Shown piece by piece: positions 45,857 to 54,537 of a DNA stretch of 60,000 bases (position 1 is the stretch's first letter; each line of letters opens with the position of its first letter). The notes under the pieces were generated by a model. The model searched no databases and was not told the DNA's origin. It was given only the letters and a program-made list of their open reading frames with translations. Both the position numbers and the translations under genes were made by a program. This DNA is from Liolophura sinensis (lineage: Eukaryota; Mollusca; Polyplacophora; Chitonida; Chitonidae), in the NCBI RefSeq assembly GCF_032854445.1, contig NC_088295.1, positions 82,630,644 through 82,690,643 of the forward strand. The letters run 5' to 3'.

Positions 45857-46607
45857 CTAAATCCGGAGTTTGTCATCGCTCCCTACAAAGACCCGTATAT
45901 CCTCGAGAGAGCTCCGGATGACTGGGTCGCCCTGGGCCGGTAATTTGATCATAAGTCTGAGCTCCTTTCCATCGTGCTCTGCAGGCCACTTTAGTCTCAC
46001 ACCGGTAATCAAGGAGGAACGGCGCTGAGAGGCCGCGCCAAGTATGATGTTGAAGATAAGTATAGATCCAGGGTTTATTTCTAGCATGGACAAAGATATA
46101 CTTGCTCGCCCTATAAGAAGTGCGGAATCTACACCTTTGCCCGCAGATAGTGCTAAGCCACCTCTTACACCCTTAGCTAGATAGCACTTGCTGACTGGTA
46201 CCCACGACACGAAAGAGGTTCCGGAGTTGAAAACTTTTTTCACCTTGGTCATATCGGCCTGGACCGTCATTGGGGTCACCTTCACATCTATAAACCAATC
46301 GGGGTCGCGAGCTCTGGCAAGAACAAAGCGGTCTTCAAAGCGAATTAATGAGAGTTTTTGTTCTTTAATCACCTCCTAAGGCGACCTGCGCTCTTGCTCT
46401 ACAGAGGATGAGACATCTTGAAGGGAAGCAAACGTGGCAGGTTCTGCTTGCCTCCCCCGTAATCTTTTTGCGGCTGTACTTGCCACTTTGAAAGTGGAAG
46501 GCGTAGATTTTACCTTCCTGGCCTTGAAGTTCGAACTCCGACACATCTGCCAAGTCGCTTAAAGACAGGCACGCAGACCTGGGACCGGCTGCGTCCACCA
46601 TAGTCAT
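45857..46607 (-). pseudogene. element protein B, broken by a frameshift and an amber stop
   Basis: Two open segments of one gene. The N-terminal 80-codon piece (MTMVDAAGPRSACLSL to KITGEAS) loses its frame near 46,440-46,450; the continuation in the adjacent frame (ATFASLQDVSSSVEQERRSP) meets a TAG at 46,376-46,378 and then reads on as EVIKEQKLSLIRFEDRF to the end DDKLRI. The C-terminal part contains GVRGGLALSAGKGVDSALL. Beta-rich by appearance; function unknown. The gene abuts gene C with a 7-bp gap. Confidence 0.75.
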
Positions 46608-46614
46608 TGTATTT

Positions 46615-47222
46615 CTAGGGTAGCACTGAGGTACTCTTGCCGTTTTTGTCTAAAAGTGCCACGGTCAAGTGCGTTATATAGTCGGCGCGAAAGGCTTTGT
46701 ACTGTGGGTTGGGAAATGAAACCGTCTTCCCGCAGTTTATCCCTTCACCAGTCACGGCGATGGCCTGAAGTAGTGTTGAACCGCCACCGAAATCTGAGGT
46801 TATTCTCACGTTTTCTGAGGTGCTCAGTTCATCCAAATGCACGAAGACTTCTTTGTGTGTGACCAACTTAGGTAGATTTTCACCCTCCATAGTCCCCCCT
46901 ATGGGCGCAATCCCGTCGGAGAACCCTAAGATGGGGGCAAGCTCTTGGAGTATTATGAAGGCATTTCTAGGGAGGGTAAGGACTAAGTGGCCCGTGGCTT
47001 CATTCAATCCCAGAGAAATCCCATGCGGGCGGAATTTGTCCTTGTCCAGCGTACAGACATTGTAGTAGCCCGTCGGCACTTCAACACGTTTGCCCTCAAG
47101 CAAGAAGCCCACTCCGGTGGGGATATTCACCAAGGCTGGGTAGAATGTTATCTCGCGAAGGGCGGTTTAAAGGCGGCCGTCGAGGTTGTTAAGGGCATGA
47201 GGCAGCGTGTGCTGTGCCCCAT
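46615..47222 (-). pseudogene. element protein C, broken near its N-terminus
   Basis: The main open segment (47,133 down to 46,615) reads VNIPTGVGFLLEGKRVEVPTGYYNV, then GHLVLTLPRNAF, LGFSDGIAP, VFVHLDELSTSENVR and ITHLTVALLDKNG. The P.GYY.. / LGF / VHLDE / LDKNG pattern looks like a virion-associated beta-rich protein. Upstream an ochre stop on the minus strand (47,167-47,169) and a one-base shift near 47,204 separate it from a plausible ATG at 47,222. Assignment to any capsid role is inference. Confidence 0.7.
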
Positions 47223-47227
47223 TTAGA

Positions 47228-48525
47228 ATGTCAGTCAATGTGATGAACATTTTAGCCACGATGAACAGCGAGGCTTACAGGTTCAATAGAGAGGCCACTT
47301 ACAAGGCCGGGGCATTTCATAGTATCCAAGCCCACGCAGAGCAGCTCACGCGATTTGACATCTACATCGATGAAAAGAAGGCCTTTCCAGTTCAGTTCAC
47401 AGATGTGTTGGCCAAGTACCGGCTGCCAAAGATAACCAGCAATGACATTGTTCAGGCCTGGAACACCAGTCCTATGCAATTCTGGCAGAACCAAGTGAAC
47501 TTCGCGGTCTGGTGCGCAACCACGGGCTGTGGCGTCTCTACAAAAGACCATCTTCTCGCCTCCGACAAACGAATAAGGGCCCTGTACACGTTCTATGTGT
47601 ATTACCAAGTTAGGCGGATCTTGGAAGAGATAAAGGCCCCCATGCCGCAATACAGAGCGTGGGCGACATTCAAAAACCCCCTACGACGAGCGGGCTTATG
47701 AGAGAATTTGTATGGAGTTCCGCGTAGATGCGCACACAGACTGGAGGCGCAGGGGGGTGAATCACGGCCTCGGAGTGGCATATTGCTATGTCACGAGAAC
47801 GGGCTACAGCCCCATGGGCGATGGGACCTTCGATCCGAGCAGGATGTCGTTCTCTAGAAAGCCTACAGCGCTCCACGTCGACTACATCGAGCAGGACGCC
47901 GAGGAGGCTTGGGCGGCGTTCATTGTCGACACATCCCAAGGATTCACGCAGCCGGGCGTAGAGCGCCTAAACGATTCCATCCGGACATACGTGTGGGCTA
48001 TTCTAGGCGCCCAAGCGCAAACAAGGGCGCGTATTCTAGGCACGGGCACAGCCTTCGACGCGCAAAAACAGTTTGCCATGAACGTTGAAGACGCTATTTC
48101 CTCTCCGATCGACCTTCCGTCTGCTATCAAACGCTACCAGGACGTGCTACAGTATGCCGGGAGCGCTGTAGACTTTGTGTATGGCATAGGCCTATATATG
48201 ACCCCCAGCGACATGCTTCTGCAGATCGGCCATGTGGCAAACTACAACAACAAAATCGTCGTGGCCACAGAGGACCAGAAGCTAGGCGCCAATGAGGGTG
48301 TGAACGCTAAAGTGCCGCCCACTTTGCACAAGCGCGCACCTTCCCACGGGATCGTTGAGCCACAAGAAAGCGTCCCACCAGCCACCGCGCGTCCAGCATG
48401 TTGCTGCCACCGGAGGCAAACAAGAACCCCTATTTCCAAAGCAAAAGAATCACAATGCGCAGAAGACAGCCATCGTCGTCGCTGGGGTTGGTATCGGCTT
48501 ACCGCTGCTGTGGACTATGCGTTAA
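47228..48525 (+). pseudogene. element protein D, two frameshifts
   Basis: Begins MSVNVMNILATMNSEAYRF, only 5 bp from the opposing start codon of gene C. The frame shifts at a run of five C (47,677-47,681), continues as ERICMEFRVDAHTDW, then a well-conserved-looking stretch LNDSIRTYVWAILGAQAQ, GTAFDAQKQFAMNVEDAI and YNNKIVVATEDQ. A second shift near 48,300-48,350 leads into a C-terminal hydrophobic anchor (TAIVVAGVGIGLPLLW) and a stop at 48,525. About 430 residues if whole. Function unknown. Confidence 0.75.
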
Positions 48526-49829
48526 ATACTTGCGAACAGCCACGAGCATTAGGCCACCTACTGCGACGACTAGAGCCCAGACATTATCGGCCAGCCACCC
48601 AGCTGCTTTCCCGAGAAGATTCAGTAGCCAGGACACGGTACTGCCAATAATACCCGGAATCGCAGCGGCAGCCTTCCCACCCAGCTTGCCAAGGGCGCGC
48701 ACCAGGGGCTGGAGATGCTTTTTCACCCATTCTTTAAGACCACGCCCGTCGGATGGAGGGGGTGTTGGCTGGATGCCCCCCCAGACCCGCCAGTCAGCGC
48801 CAACTTTATCGCTAGCCCCAGTGTCGAAATCGCCATCCCAATTGCCGTGAGAATGGAGACCACGGTTATTCCCTGCTCCCGAAAGAGGGTGCGGACGCGC
48901 TCGGCCAGACTGGTATCCTTGTGTAGGATGCGATCGACCGTCTGCTTGATGCGGCGTATTTGCGTGCGCAGGGCTTCGGCCGTTAAAGAGTCTGCTTCGA
49001 GCCGGACCACCCTCTCGTCCTCGAGATTCCTTATCCGGTCTGCGATCCGACGCCGGGAGAATTCATCAGTGGCCTCCTCCAACTTCTGTTTTTGTTTTGC
49101 GATGTCCTTATCGAGACTTGACAGCTTGGCGAGGTTATTCGCGTGTTCGCCTTCCGAGGTCTTCAGTGCCTTGTCAAGCCCCAGAAGTTCTCGCATGGGA
49201 AGAGGAGGGTCGTTTATCGTTTCAAGAGCCCGCCCGACCTCACTATCCGTCGAGCTTGTTTCCAGTGTGTGGACAGCATCAGCGGCCTTTTTCGCTGGTT
49301 GCCTTAAATCCTCCAGCTCCATGGTATCTGCCTCGCCGGCCGCGGCACCGAGTTCTAAACTGGCTGTCTCCAGGGCTGCGACTGCTACCGGATGCAACGA
49401 TGTCTGTTCTTTTCTTTTCCAGTCTATAAAGACCAGCCCCCCCTTCCCCCTTAACAACATTAACCCCTTCTTTATTGGCGACTGTTGAGAGGGCTAGCGG
49501 TTCACCTGTTCGTTTGTTGATGATGTCCAGTTTGCGGTGAGCCACGAGTCGCAGACGTCCTTGGAAAACAGTAAACTTCGTGTAATCGCGAAAGAGGGGG
49601 TAAGGCTGGGATCCGCCTTCGCCAAGGCATCGTAATAATCATTCACGGCGGCCTGCGTCAGCTCTTGTTGGAGGTTTCTGGCGGCCGCACCCCGGCTTTG
49701 TTGCTCGGGAACATCACCACCTGCACGGAGAGTGGTCTGCTCGTCGTCGCTGTTATAGTCCTCTTGGGCGTCGTCGAACGCCGGATTATCAGTCAAAGTC
49801 TGCCATAATCCTCGTATTGAACATTGCAA
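48499..49829 (-). pseudogene. element protein E, membrane/coiled-coil, three frameshifts
   Basis: An acidic N-terminal part (NPAFDDAQEDYNSDDEQ to LFSKD), then shifts near 49,555 and 49,440-49,470, a long coiled coil (LDKDIAKQKQKLEEATDEFS, RRRIADRIRNLEDERVVRLE), a transmembrane segment (ILTAIGMAISTLGLAIKLAL), a third shift at a run of seven C on the plus strand (48,776-48,782), and a C-terminal region with two hydrophobic helices (AAAAIPGIIGSTVSWLL and VWALVVAVGGLMLVAV). It converges on gene D with a 27-bp overlap. Possibly a membrane or tail-like virion component; unproven. Confidence 0.75.
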
Positions 49830-49850
49830 GGTATACCTTCAATACGCACA

Positions 49851-51100
49851 ATGGATGCATACGGACGCAGGCTAAACCCTTTCAGAACACTCCGTAAGCC
49901 ACGGGAGGTACAAGGTGTACGGCAGTCCTTGGTCGTCACCAACAACCCGAGTACGATCGACCAGAATCAACAACTCTTGGTCCGCTTCCCCAACCTCGGC
50001 GCAAATGACGTCATTGTGCCCGGTACCGTGCGCTTGGCCTTCTCGATCACGATCAATTTATCCGACCGGAACGCCACAGTGGTCGGGAATCTCGGACGCG
50101 CAGTAGTCAAGAAAACCACGATCAGAATCAGCGGGAACGAGGTAATGTCCATCTACGACTCTGATGTGTTTCAATGCTACGGCTACTTATGGCTGACCAA
50201 AAACGAACGGCGGAATGCGGCCTACCAAGGCATCTGCAGCGAAAACATGCTTAAACTTCGAGTCGAAGCGGAGTACGCAAGTGACGACGATGCTGGAGAA
50301 AAGTCCATCGCTCGCCCCTTTGGCAGCCGGTTCCACATCCCGCTAGACTTTGAGTTTCTAGATAGCCACATGCCATTCTACCAGAGTGCCTTGGCCGACC
50401 GACTGGAGTACGAACTGACGTTCAACGATTACAGTCGGGTCATCCAGAAAACAGGCGATGACGACGCGACTTGCACCATCGACAACAACAGCCTGGAGTT
50501 CGTTATGGACACTGAAGATGAGCTCGCTAGACAGATCCGCACCCAGTTTGCCGGGGGCGTCTCCATTCTGTATGATCGCGTCCTCCGCCACCGAAAGTTT
50601 GTGAAGGACAAGTCTGATACTCTCTGGAACATAAAACTGAACACGCCCGCGAGAGCAATAAAGGGCATCCTCATGCTGTTCGAGACTAAAGGAACCCCGT
50701 GGAAGAGGAGGTCGGAATCCTTCTACAACCCGAAGATCACCAAAGTAGAAGTCACAATAGAAGGGGTCCCCAATCAGCTGTACAGCCAGGGCATGCGGGC
50801 GTACCAGCAGTGGGGCGAGGTCCAGAGGTTCTTCGCCAGCTCCCCCCTACGAAAGCGGAACCCTGAGGTGGCCAGGGTCGTTAAAGACTTAGGCCTGGCA
50901 GACGTCTCCCTGGAAGAGTTCTTGACGCACAAGCACGCCTTCTGGCTTGACCTTCGGCCAAGCGAAGATGACGAGTTGCATGGCAGTGGGAGGCGCGTTC
51001 TGAACGCCAGGGAGGGGATTACGATACAGGTGACAAAAGAGAGAGAAGAGCCCGGCGTGTTGTATGTATATCTCTATGTGATCATGGACGCAAAGCTGCA
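49851..51100 (+). CDS. capsid-like protein (N-terminal part of a fusion)
   Basis: About 416 residues from MDAYGRRLNPFRTL. Features: QQLLVRFPNLGANDVIVPGT, AFSITINLSDRN, GRAVVKKTTIRISGNEVMSI and YDSDVFQCYGYLW, a beta-rich profile with the length and position of a Polinton-type double-jelly-roll major capsid protein; the fold assignment is inference. There is no stop at the end of this region: at about 51,100 (after VIMDAKLQ) the frame runs straight into the packaging ATPase, so the natural C-terminus has been lost. An earlier ATG lies nine codons upstream at 49,824. Confidence 0.8.
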
Positions 51101-51660
51101 GACGAACTGCGGCAAAACAGTCTTCTTGCTGGACCTGCTTGAGGGGCCTTTCCGCGGTTTCTTTCATCACATTGTGATCCTGTGCCCCACTCTTAAGCAT
51201 AACGAGGCGTACCGGCGGCGATGGATACAGTCTGACCCTGAGGTCTATCGTTTTGATCCCGACGAGCGGCTCAACGGCTGCCTGAGAGTTTTCTACAGAT
51301 CCTTTCTACAGATCCACCCTATACATCATCGATGATTGTAGCGCGTTAGAGGCGATGAAGAAGAAACAAAAAATGCTGTCATTCATGGCTTTCTCGGGCC
51401 GTCATGCAAAGCAAAGGGTCTGGGTCCTCACTCAGAAATACAACGCCGTCCTCAAAGACTTTCGAGAGCAGACAAGGTGGGTGGTTTTATTCCACTGCAA
51501 AGATCGACACTCGTTCAACGAATGCCTGGGGGAGAACCACATCATCGAGGCCGAGAGCGAAAAGGCAGAGGTTCGACAGGAGCTCAAGAACAATCCGCAT
51601 TCTAAGCTCCTGCTAATGACTGATACGCATGCCACATCTAAAATTATATATCAGACGTAG
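51100..51660 (+). pseudogene. A32-type packaging ATPase, fused and frameshifted
   Basis: The P-loop is visible as TNCGKTVFLLDLLEGPF, followed by HHIVILCPTLKHNEAYRRRW; the acidic Walker B LYIIDDCSALEAM and the downstream GRHAKQRVWVLTQKYN and SFNECLGENH complete the FtsK/HerA-type genome-packaging ATPase of Polintons and related viruses. The N-terminus, including the first glycine of the P-loop, is missing because the frame comes in from the capsid-like protein. A perfect 13-bp tandem duplication (51,290-51,302 and 51,303-51,315) shifts the frame between Walker A and Walker B. Confidence 0.9.
51290..51315 (+). repeat. 13-bp perfect tandem duplication in the ATPase
   Basis: TTTCTACAGATCC occurs twice without a gap. 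Thirteen is not a multiple of three and the frame of the ATPase changes exactly here. Confidence 0.95.
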
Positions 51661-51679
51661 TCGCCCCTACGTATGAAGC

Positions 51680-52297
51680 ATGAATACCGACGAGCTTATA
51701 GACGAGATTCTGGGCGCAGAGGAGGAGCCCGGCCCCAGCCAACAGCCCGGCCCCAGCCAACTGCCCGGCCCCAGCCAATAGCCCGACCCCAGCCAACAAG
51801 ATGATGCACGGCAGCTCAGGGATAGGCTGGCGGCACTTGCGGTGGGTGGGCAGGCCAAGCGATATCTGGGAAAAGACGTAACAGCCGCTGAGATCGACGC
51901 CATGAGCGACGAAGACGTTGAAAGGCTGCACTCCCGGTTCGTGGCTAAGCTCGGTGCGCGGATGGTTAACGGTCTCGGAGGTATGTTCTTGAGATCATAT
52001 GTAAGGGCGGCCAGCTGGCTCCTACCAATCCCACCAGAGAATCGACCAATGTTCATGGCACAGCTCGCCACCGACCTTTTTGCTGAACTGGCGCTTAGCA
52101 GTGCTAGCTGCTGGCTATACTACTGCTATGGTAAGTACTTGGCACCGTTAACCATGGCGATGACCACCGCTGAGCACTGCTCATTTGAACACCACTGCTG
52201 TCCTAGAAATGAGCCGTATGATCCAGAGGAACATGAGTTCAACGAATCCGGAAGGCCCGAAGGAAGCGGAGGGGGTGACAGCGGATTCTACGAATGA
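51680..52297 (+). pseudogene. element protein G with PGPSQ repeats and an amber stop
   Basis: Starts MNTDELIDEILGAEEE, then four copies of a P-G/D-P-S-Q pentapeptide unit. The codon after the third SQ is TAG (51,779-51,781) where the repeat suggests a CAG- or CTG-type codon. The frame continues for 172 codons: RLAALAVGGQAKRYLG, AEIDAMSDEDVERLHSRF, LLPIPPENRPMFMAQLATD, CWLYYCYGKYLAPLTMAM and a histidine/cysteine cluster FEHHCCP. Function unknown. Confidence 0.8.
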
Positions 52298-52709
52298 CGG
52301 CCCTGCGAAGAATCCCAAAAAAGTCGCTGCGGGTCGAGCGGGTGCTGCAGCGAGAAAGGCCAAGGCTGAAAAGCTCAAGGACGAACTTCGCGAGGCAAAG
52401 GCTGCTTTGCTTGGCGCAGCTGATTCCACCAAGAAACAGCCGAAGGAACCGGTGGGGGAGGCCGCGAAGGAACCGGATTCTACGAAGGCACATCAAATCA
52501 CCGACTGGAGGGCGCCCCTGGCGTTATTAGGCGTTGGCAGCCTTGCAGTGCTAGTGTTGCTACGCGTGTGGCGCAGCCGCTATACAGCACATGCAGGAGG
52601 TGCAGATATTACGCCGCAAAAAGATATCACGCCGCAAGAAAAGAATCTTCATTTGAATACACGTCGCGACAATTTCTATATAGATCAGCATGTCTACTCC
52701 ACCCGGTGA
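52233..52709 (+). CDS. element protein H, alanine/lysine-rich single-span protein
   Basis: 159 residues from MSSTNPEGPKEAEG, overlapping the end of gene G by 65 bp in another frame. A basic helical region (KKVAAGRAGAAARKAKAEKL, KDELREAKAALLG) is followed by one transmembrane segment (APLALLGVGSLAVLVLLRVW). Open and apparently intact. The upstream ATG codons at 52,185 and 52,209 are alternatives. Function unknown. Confidence 0.75.
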   Translation: MSSTNPEGPKEAEGVTADSTNDGPAKNPKKVAAGRAGAAARKAKAEKLKDELREAKAALLGAADSTKKQPKEPVGEAAKEPDSTKAHQITDWRAPLALLGVGSLAVLVLLRVWRSRYTAHAGGADITPQKDITPQEKNLHLNTRRDNFYIDQHVYSTR

Positions 52710-52929
52710 CGGAAAAGTGCTAGTCAACGCGGCTTACCAAACCGCTGTGGTCTCTCTCCTGGCTACTGGGTACGCTCGTCTCGGCCAGATGTTCCTGAAA
52801 GGAGCCCTCCCGAAGCTGGACTTAACACCTCGTGACGTCGGCGTGGTCATTGCAGATGTAGGCCTGGCTATGTTTTCGAAGGACCTGCTAATTAAACAAG
52901 GGCTCCTTCCTCCCAATATAATCCAGTAG
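52690..52929 (+). CDS. element protein I, small conserved-looking protein
   Basis: 79 residues, MSTPPGDGKVLVNAAYQTA, then ATGYARLGQMFLKGALPKLD, LTPRDVGVVIADVGLAM and KDLLIKQGLLPPNI. Intact, overlapping gene H by 20 bp and followed by gene J after 2 bp. Moderately hydrophobic helices suggest membrane association. Function unknown. Confidence 0.75.
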   Translation: MSTPPGDGKVLVNAAYQTAVVSLLATGYARLGQMFLKGALPKLDLTPRDVGVVIADVGLAMFSKDLLIKQGLLPPNIIQ

Positions 52930-52931
52930 TA

Positions 52932-53374
52932 ATGGCCTCCATCGCAATGATGATGGGCGGCGCCCTCGTAAACGCTTTGGCCTTCAGCGGGAGCAACTAT
53001 ATGTTTTCGATGCTGAGGAGTTCCGGTGTCGACGAAGAACGGAGGCGCCATGACCGCGCTGAAGTGCAGCTCCAAGCCGCCCAGGAAAAATGGGCCCGAA
53101 AGCGCACTGAGCGCTTGGACTGGATCAACGATGAACTCCGCCGCCAGGGCCACGCTGTCCAAACGTTCCGGGATGTCGACACTGCAATCTGCGAGTATTC
53201 TAGAGTCACGGGCAAAACTCTTATGCACGAGAGGCGCTGCTGGGCTCAGAGCCACAGCTCTCCGGTTTCTATGTGCCTTGTGAAGATCAAAAACACCGCG
53301 AGATGACCTTCGTCATCCTGGGAATGTGTGCGGTTGGGGGTGTGAGTTACGGAATCGCAAAACTCACCAAGTAA
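52932..53374 (+). pseudogene. element protein J, frameshifted near the C-terminus
   Basis: MASIAMMMGGALVNALAFSG begins a hydrophobic N-terminus followed by a charged coiled coil (DEERRRHDRAEVQLQAAQEK, RTERLDWINDELRRQGH). The open frame ends at 53,306, but another frame carries PQLSGFYVPCEDQKHREM and a C-terminal membrane span (FVILGMCAVGGVSYGIAKL) to a stop at 53,374, so a one-base shift near 53,225-53,250 is likely. Two-ended membrane protein by appearance. Confidence 0.7.
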
Positions 53375-53483
53375 TCCGAACTGACTCTGCCGGACTCACC
53401 ATCGAGCTCCTCGCCGGGCACGATCTGAGGTGGTTCTGCGCCGCGATGATTAACATCTTTTTCGTTGCAAATCTGTTAGAGGT

Positions 53484-54504
53484 TTGCTAGAATCCCTTGA
53501 TGACATGGCTAGAATGGTGTCTGCTCGCCTCGCAAATATCTACTACAGCCCTCGTGGGTACTGGAAGGGCCGCGCGCCCATCCAGAAACTTGCCACTGCG
53601 GCTAAAGTCTCCGAAGATGTGGTCCGGGCCTGGCTGAAAAAGCAGGCTTTCTGGCAAATATACCTGCCTCGTCCCCGAAAAATACCGAGGCCTATGTTCG
53701 ATGTTTCCACGCCGAATGACATCCACCAAGCTGATCTTCTATTTCTACCACATGATCGGCGAGGCCGGAAGCTGTATAAGTACGCGCTGACAGTTGTTGA
53801 TGTCGTTTCTCGCTACAAGGAGGCGGAACCTCTGGCTACTAAAGATTCCAAAGAAGTCGCTGATGCTCTCGCTCGCATTTACAAGCGGGGACCCCTTCGA
53901 TGGCCGAAGCTTCTCCAAGTTGACCCTGGGCGCGAGTTTATGGGTGCGGTGAGCCAACTGCTGGCCAAACACGATGTCACAGTCCGCCGAGGCCGCGTGG
54001 ATATCCACCGAGACCAAGGCATAGTGGTGGTTTCAACCGTACTCTGGCTGAGTGGCTCTTTGGACATCAGTACGCCCAGGACACCGGTCTACTGAATGGG
54101 TGGCTCGGCTGCCCTCTGTTGTGGCCGCTCTGAATAACGAGACAACGAGACTGATCGGGTAAAAGCCGAAAGACGCCATCAAGGCAAAAGGTTTGCCCCA
54201 TAAGCCCTCCTCGACGGTTCCAGGTCGTCCCGATAGACTTAATGAGCGGAAGATCCCCGAGGGTATTGGCATTCGTTATCTCTATCAGCCTGGAGAGCTG
54301 GAGGGCGGCCGCCGTCGCGCGACGGATCCTGTGTGGTCTCTAGAGATATATCGGCTTGGGCGCTCTGTCACAAAGCCTAATGAACCCTTGCTGTACTATC
54401 TAGACGATACGTCGGATGGCCCGCGACGGGGATTCGTTCGTGAGGAGTTGCTTATAGTGCCTCCCGATACTCAGCTTCCCCCGGATGGGGTTCTACGGCG
54501 CTAG
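53484..54504 (+). pseudogene. retrovirus-type integrase, catalytic glutamate lost
   Basis: Numbering from the open segment at 53,484: core motif HQADLLFLPHD with D84, VDVVSRYKEAEPLATKD, and QVDPGREF with D147. The third acidic residue of the D-D35-E triad is expected at 183, within GIVVVS, where valine stands. The frame changes in the same spot; the continuation reads FNRTLAEWLFGHQYAQDTGL, then RLPSVVAALNNETTRLIG, an ochre TAA at 54,160-54,162 and the C-terminal domain PVWSLEIYRLGRSVTK, RRGFVREELLIVPPD. Probable start ATG at 53,505. Broken at least three ways. Confidence 0.92.
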
Positions 54505-54537
54505 TAGTTCCTCGAAGAGGATGTCCCATCCTGCCCA

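Noticed and set aside
48715-49488. 257-codon plus-strand serine/arginine-rich frame
   Set aside because: Shadow of gene E on the opposite strand; low-complexity composition typical of antisense translation.
53745-54272. Minus-strand frames over the integrase
   Set aside because: Shadows of the integrase gene, without motifs.
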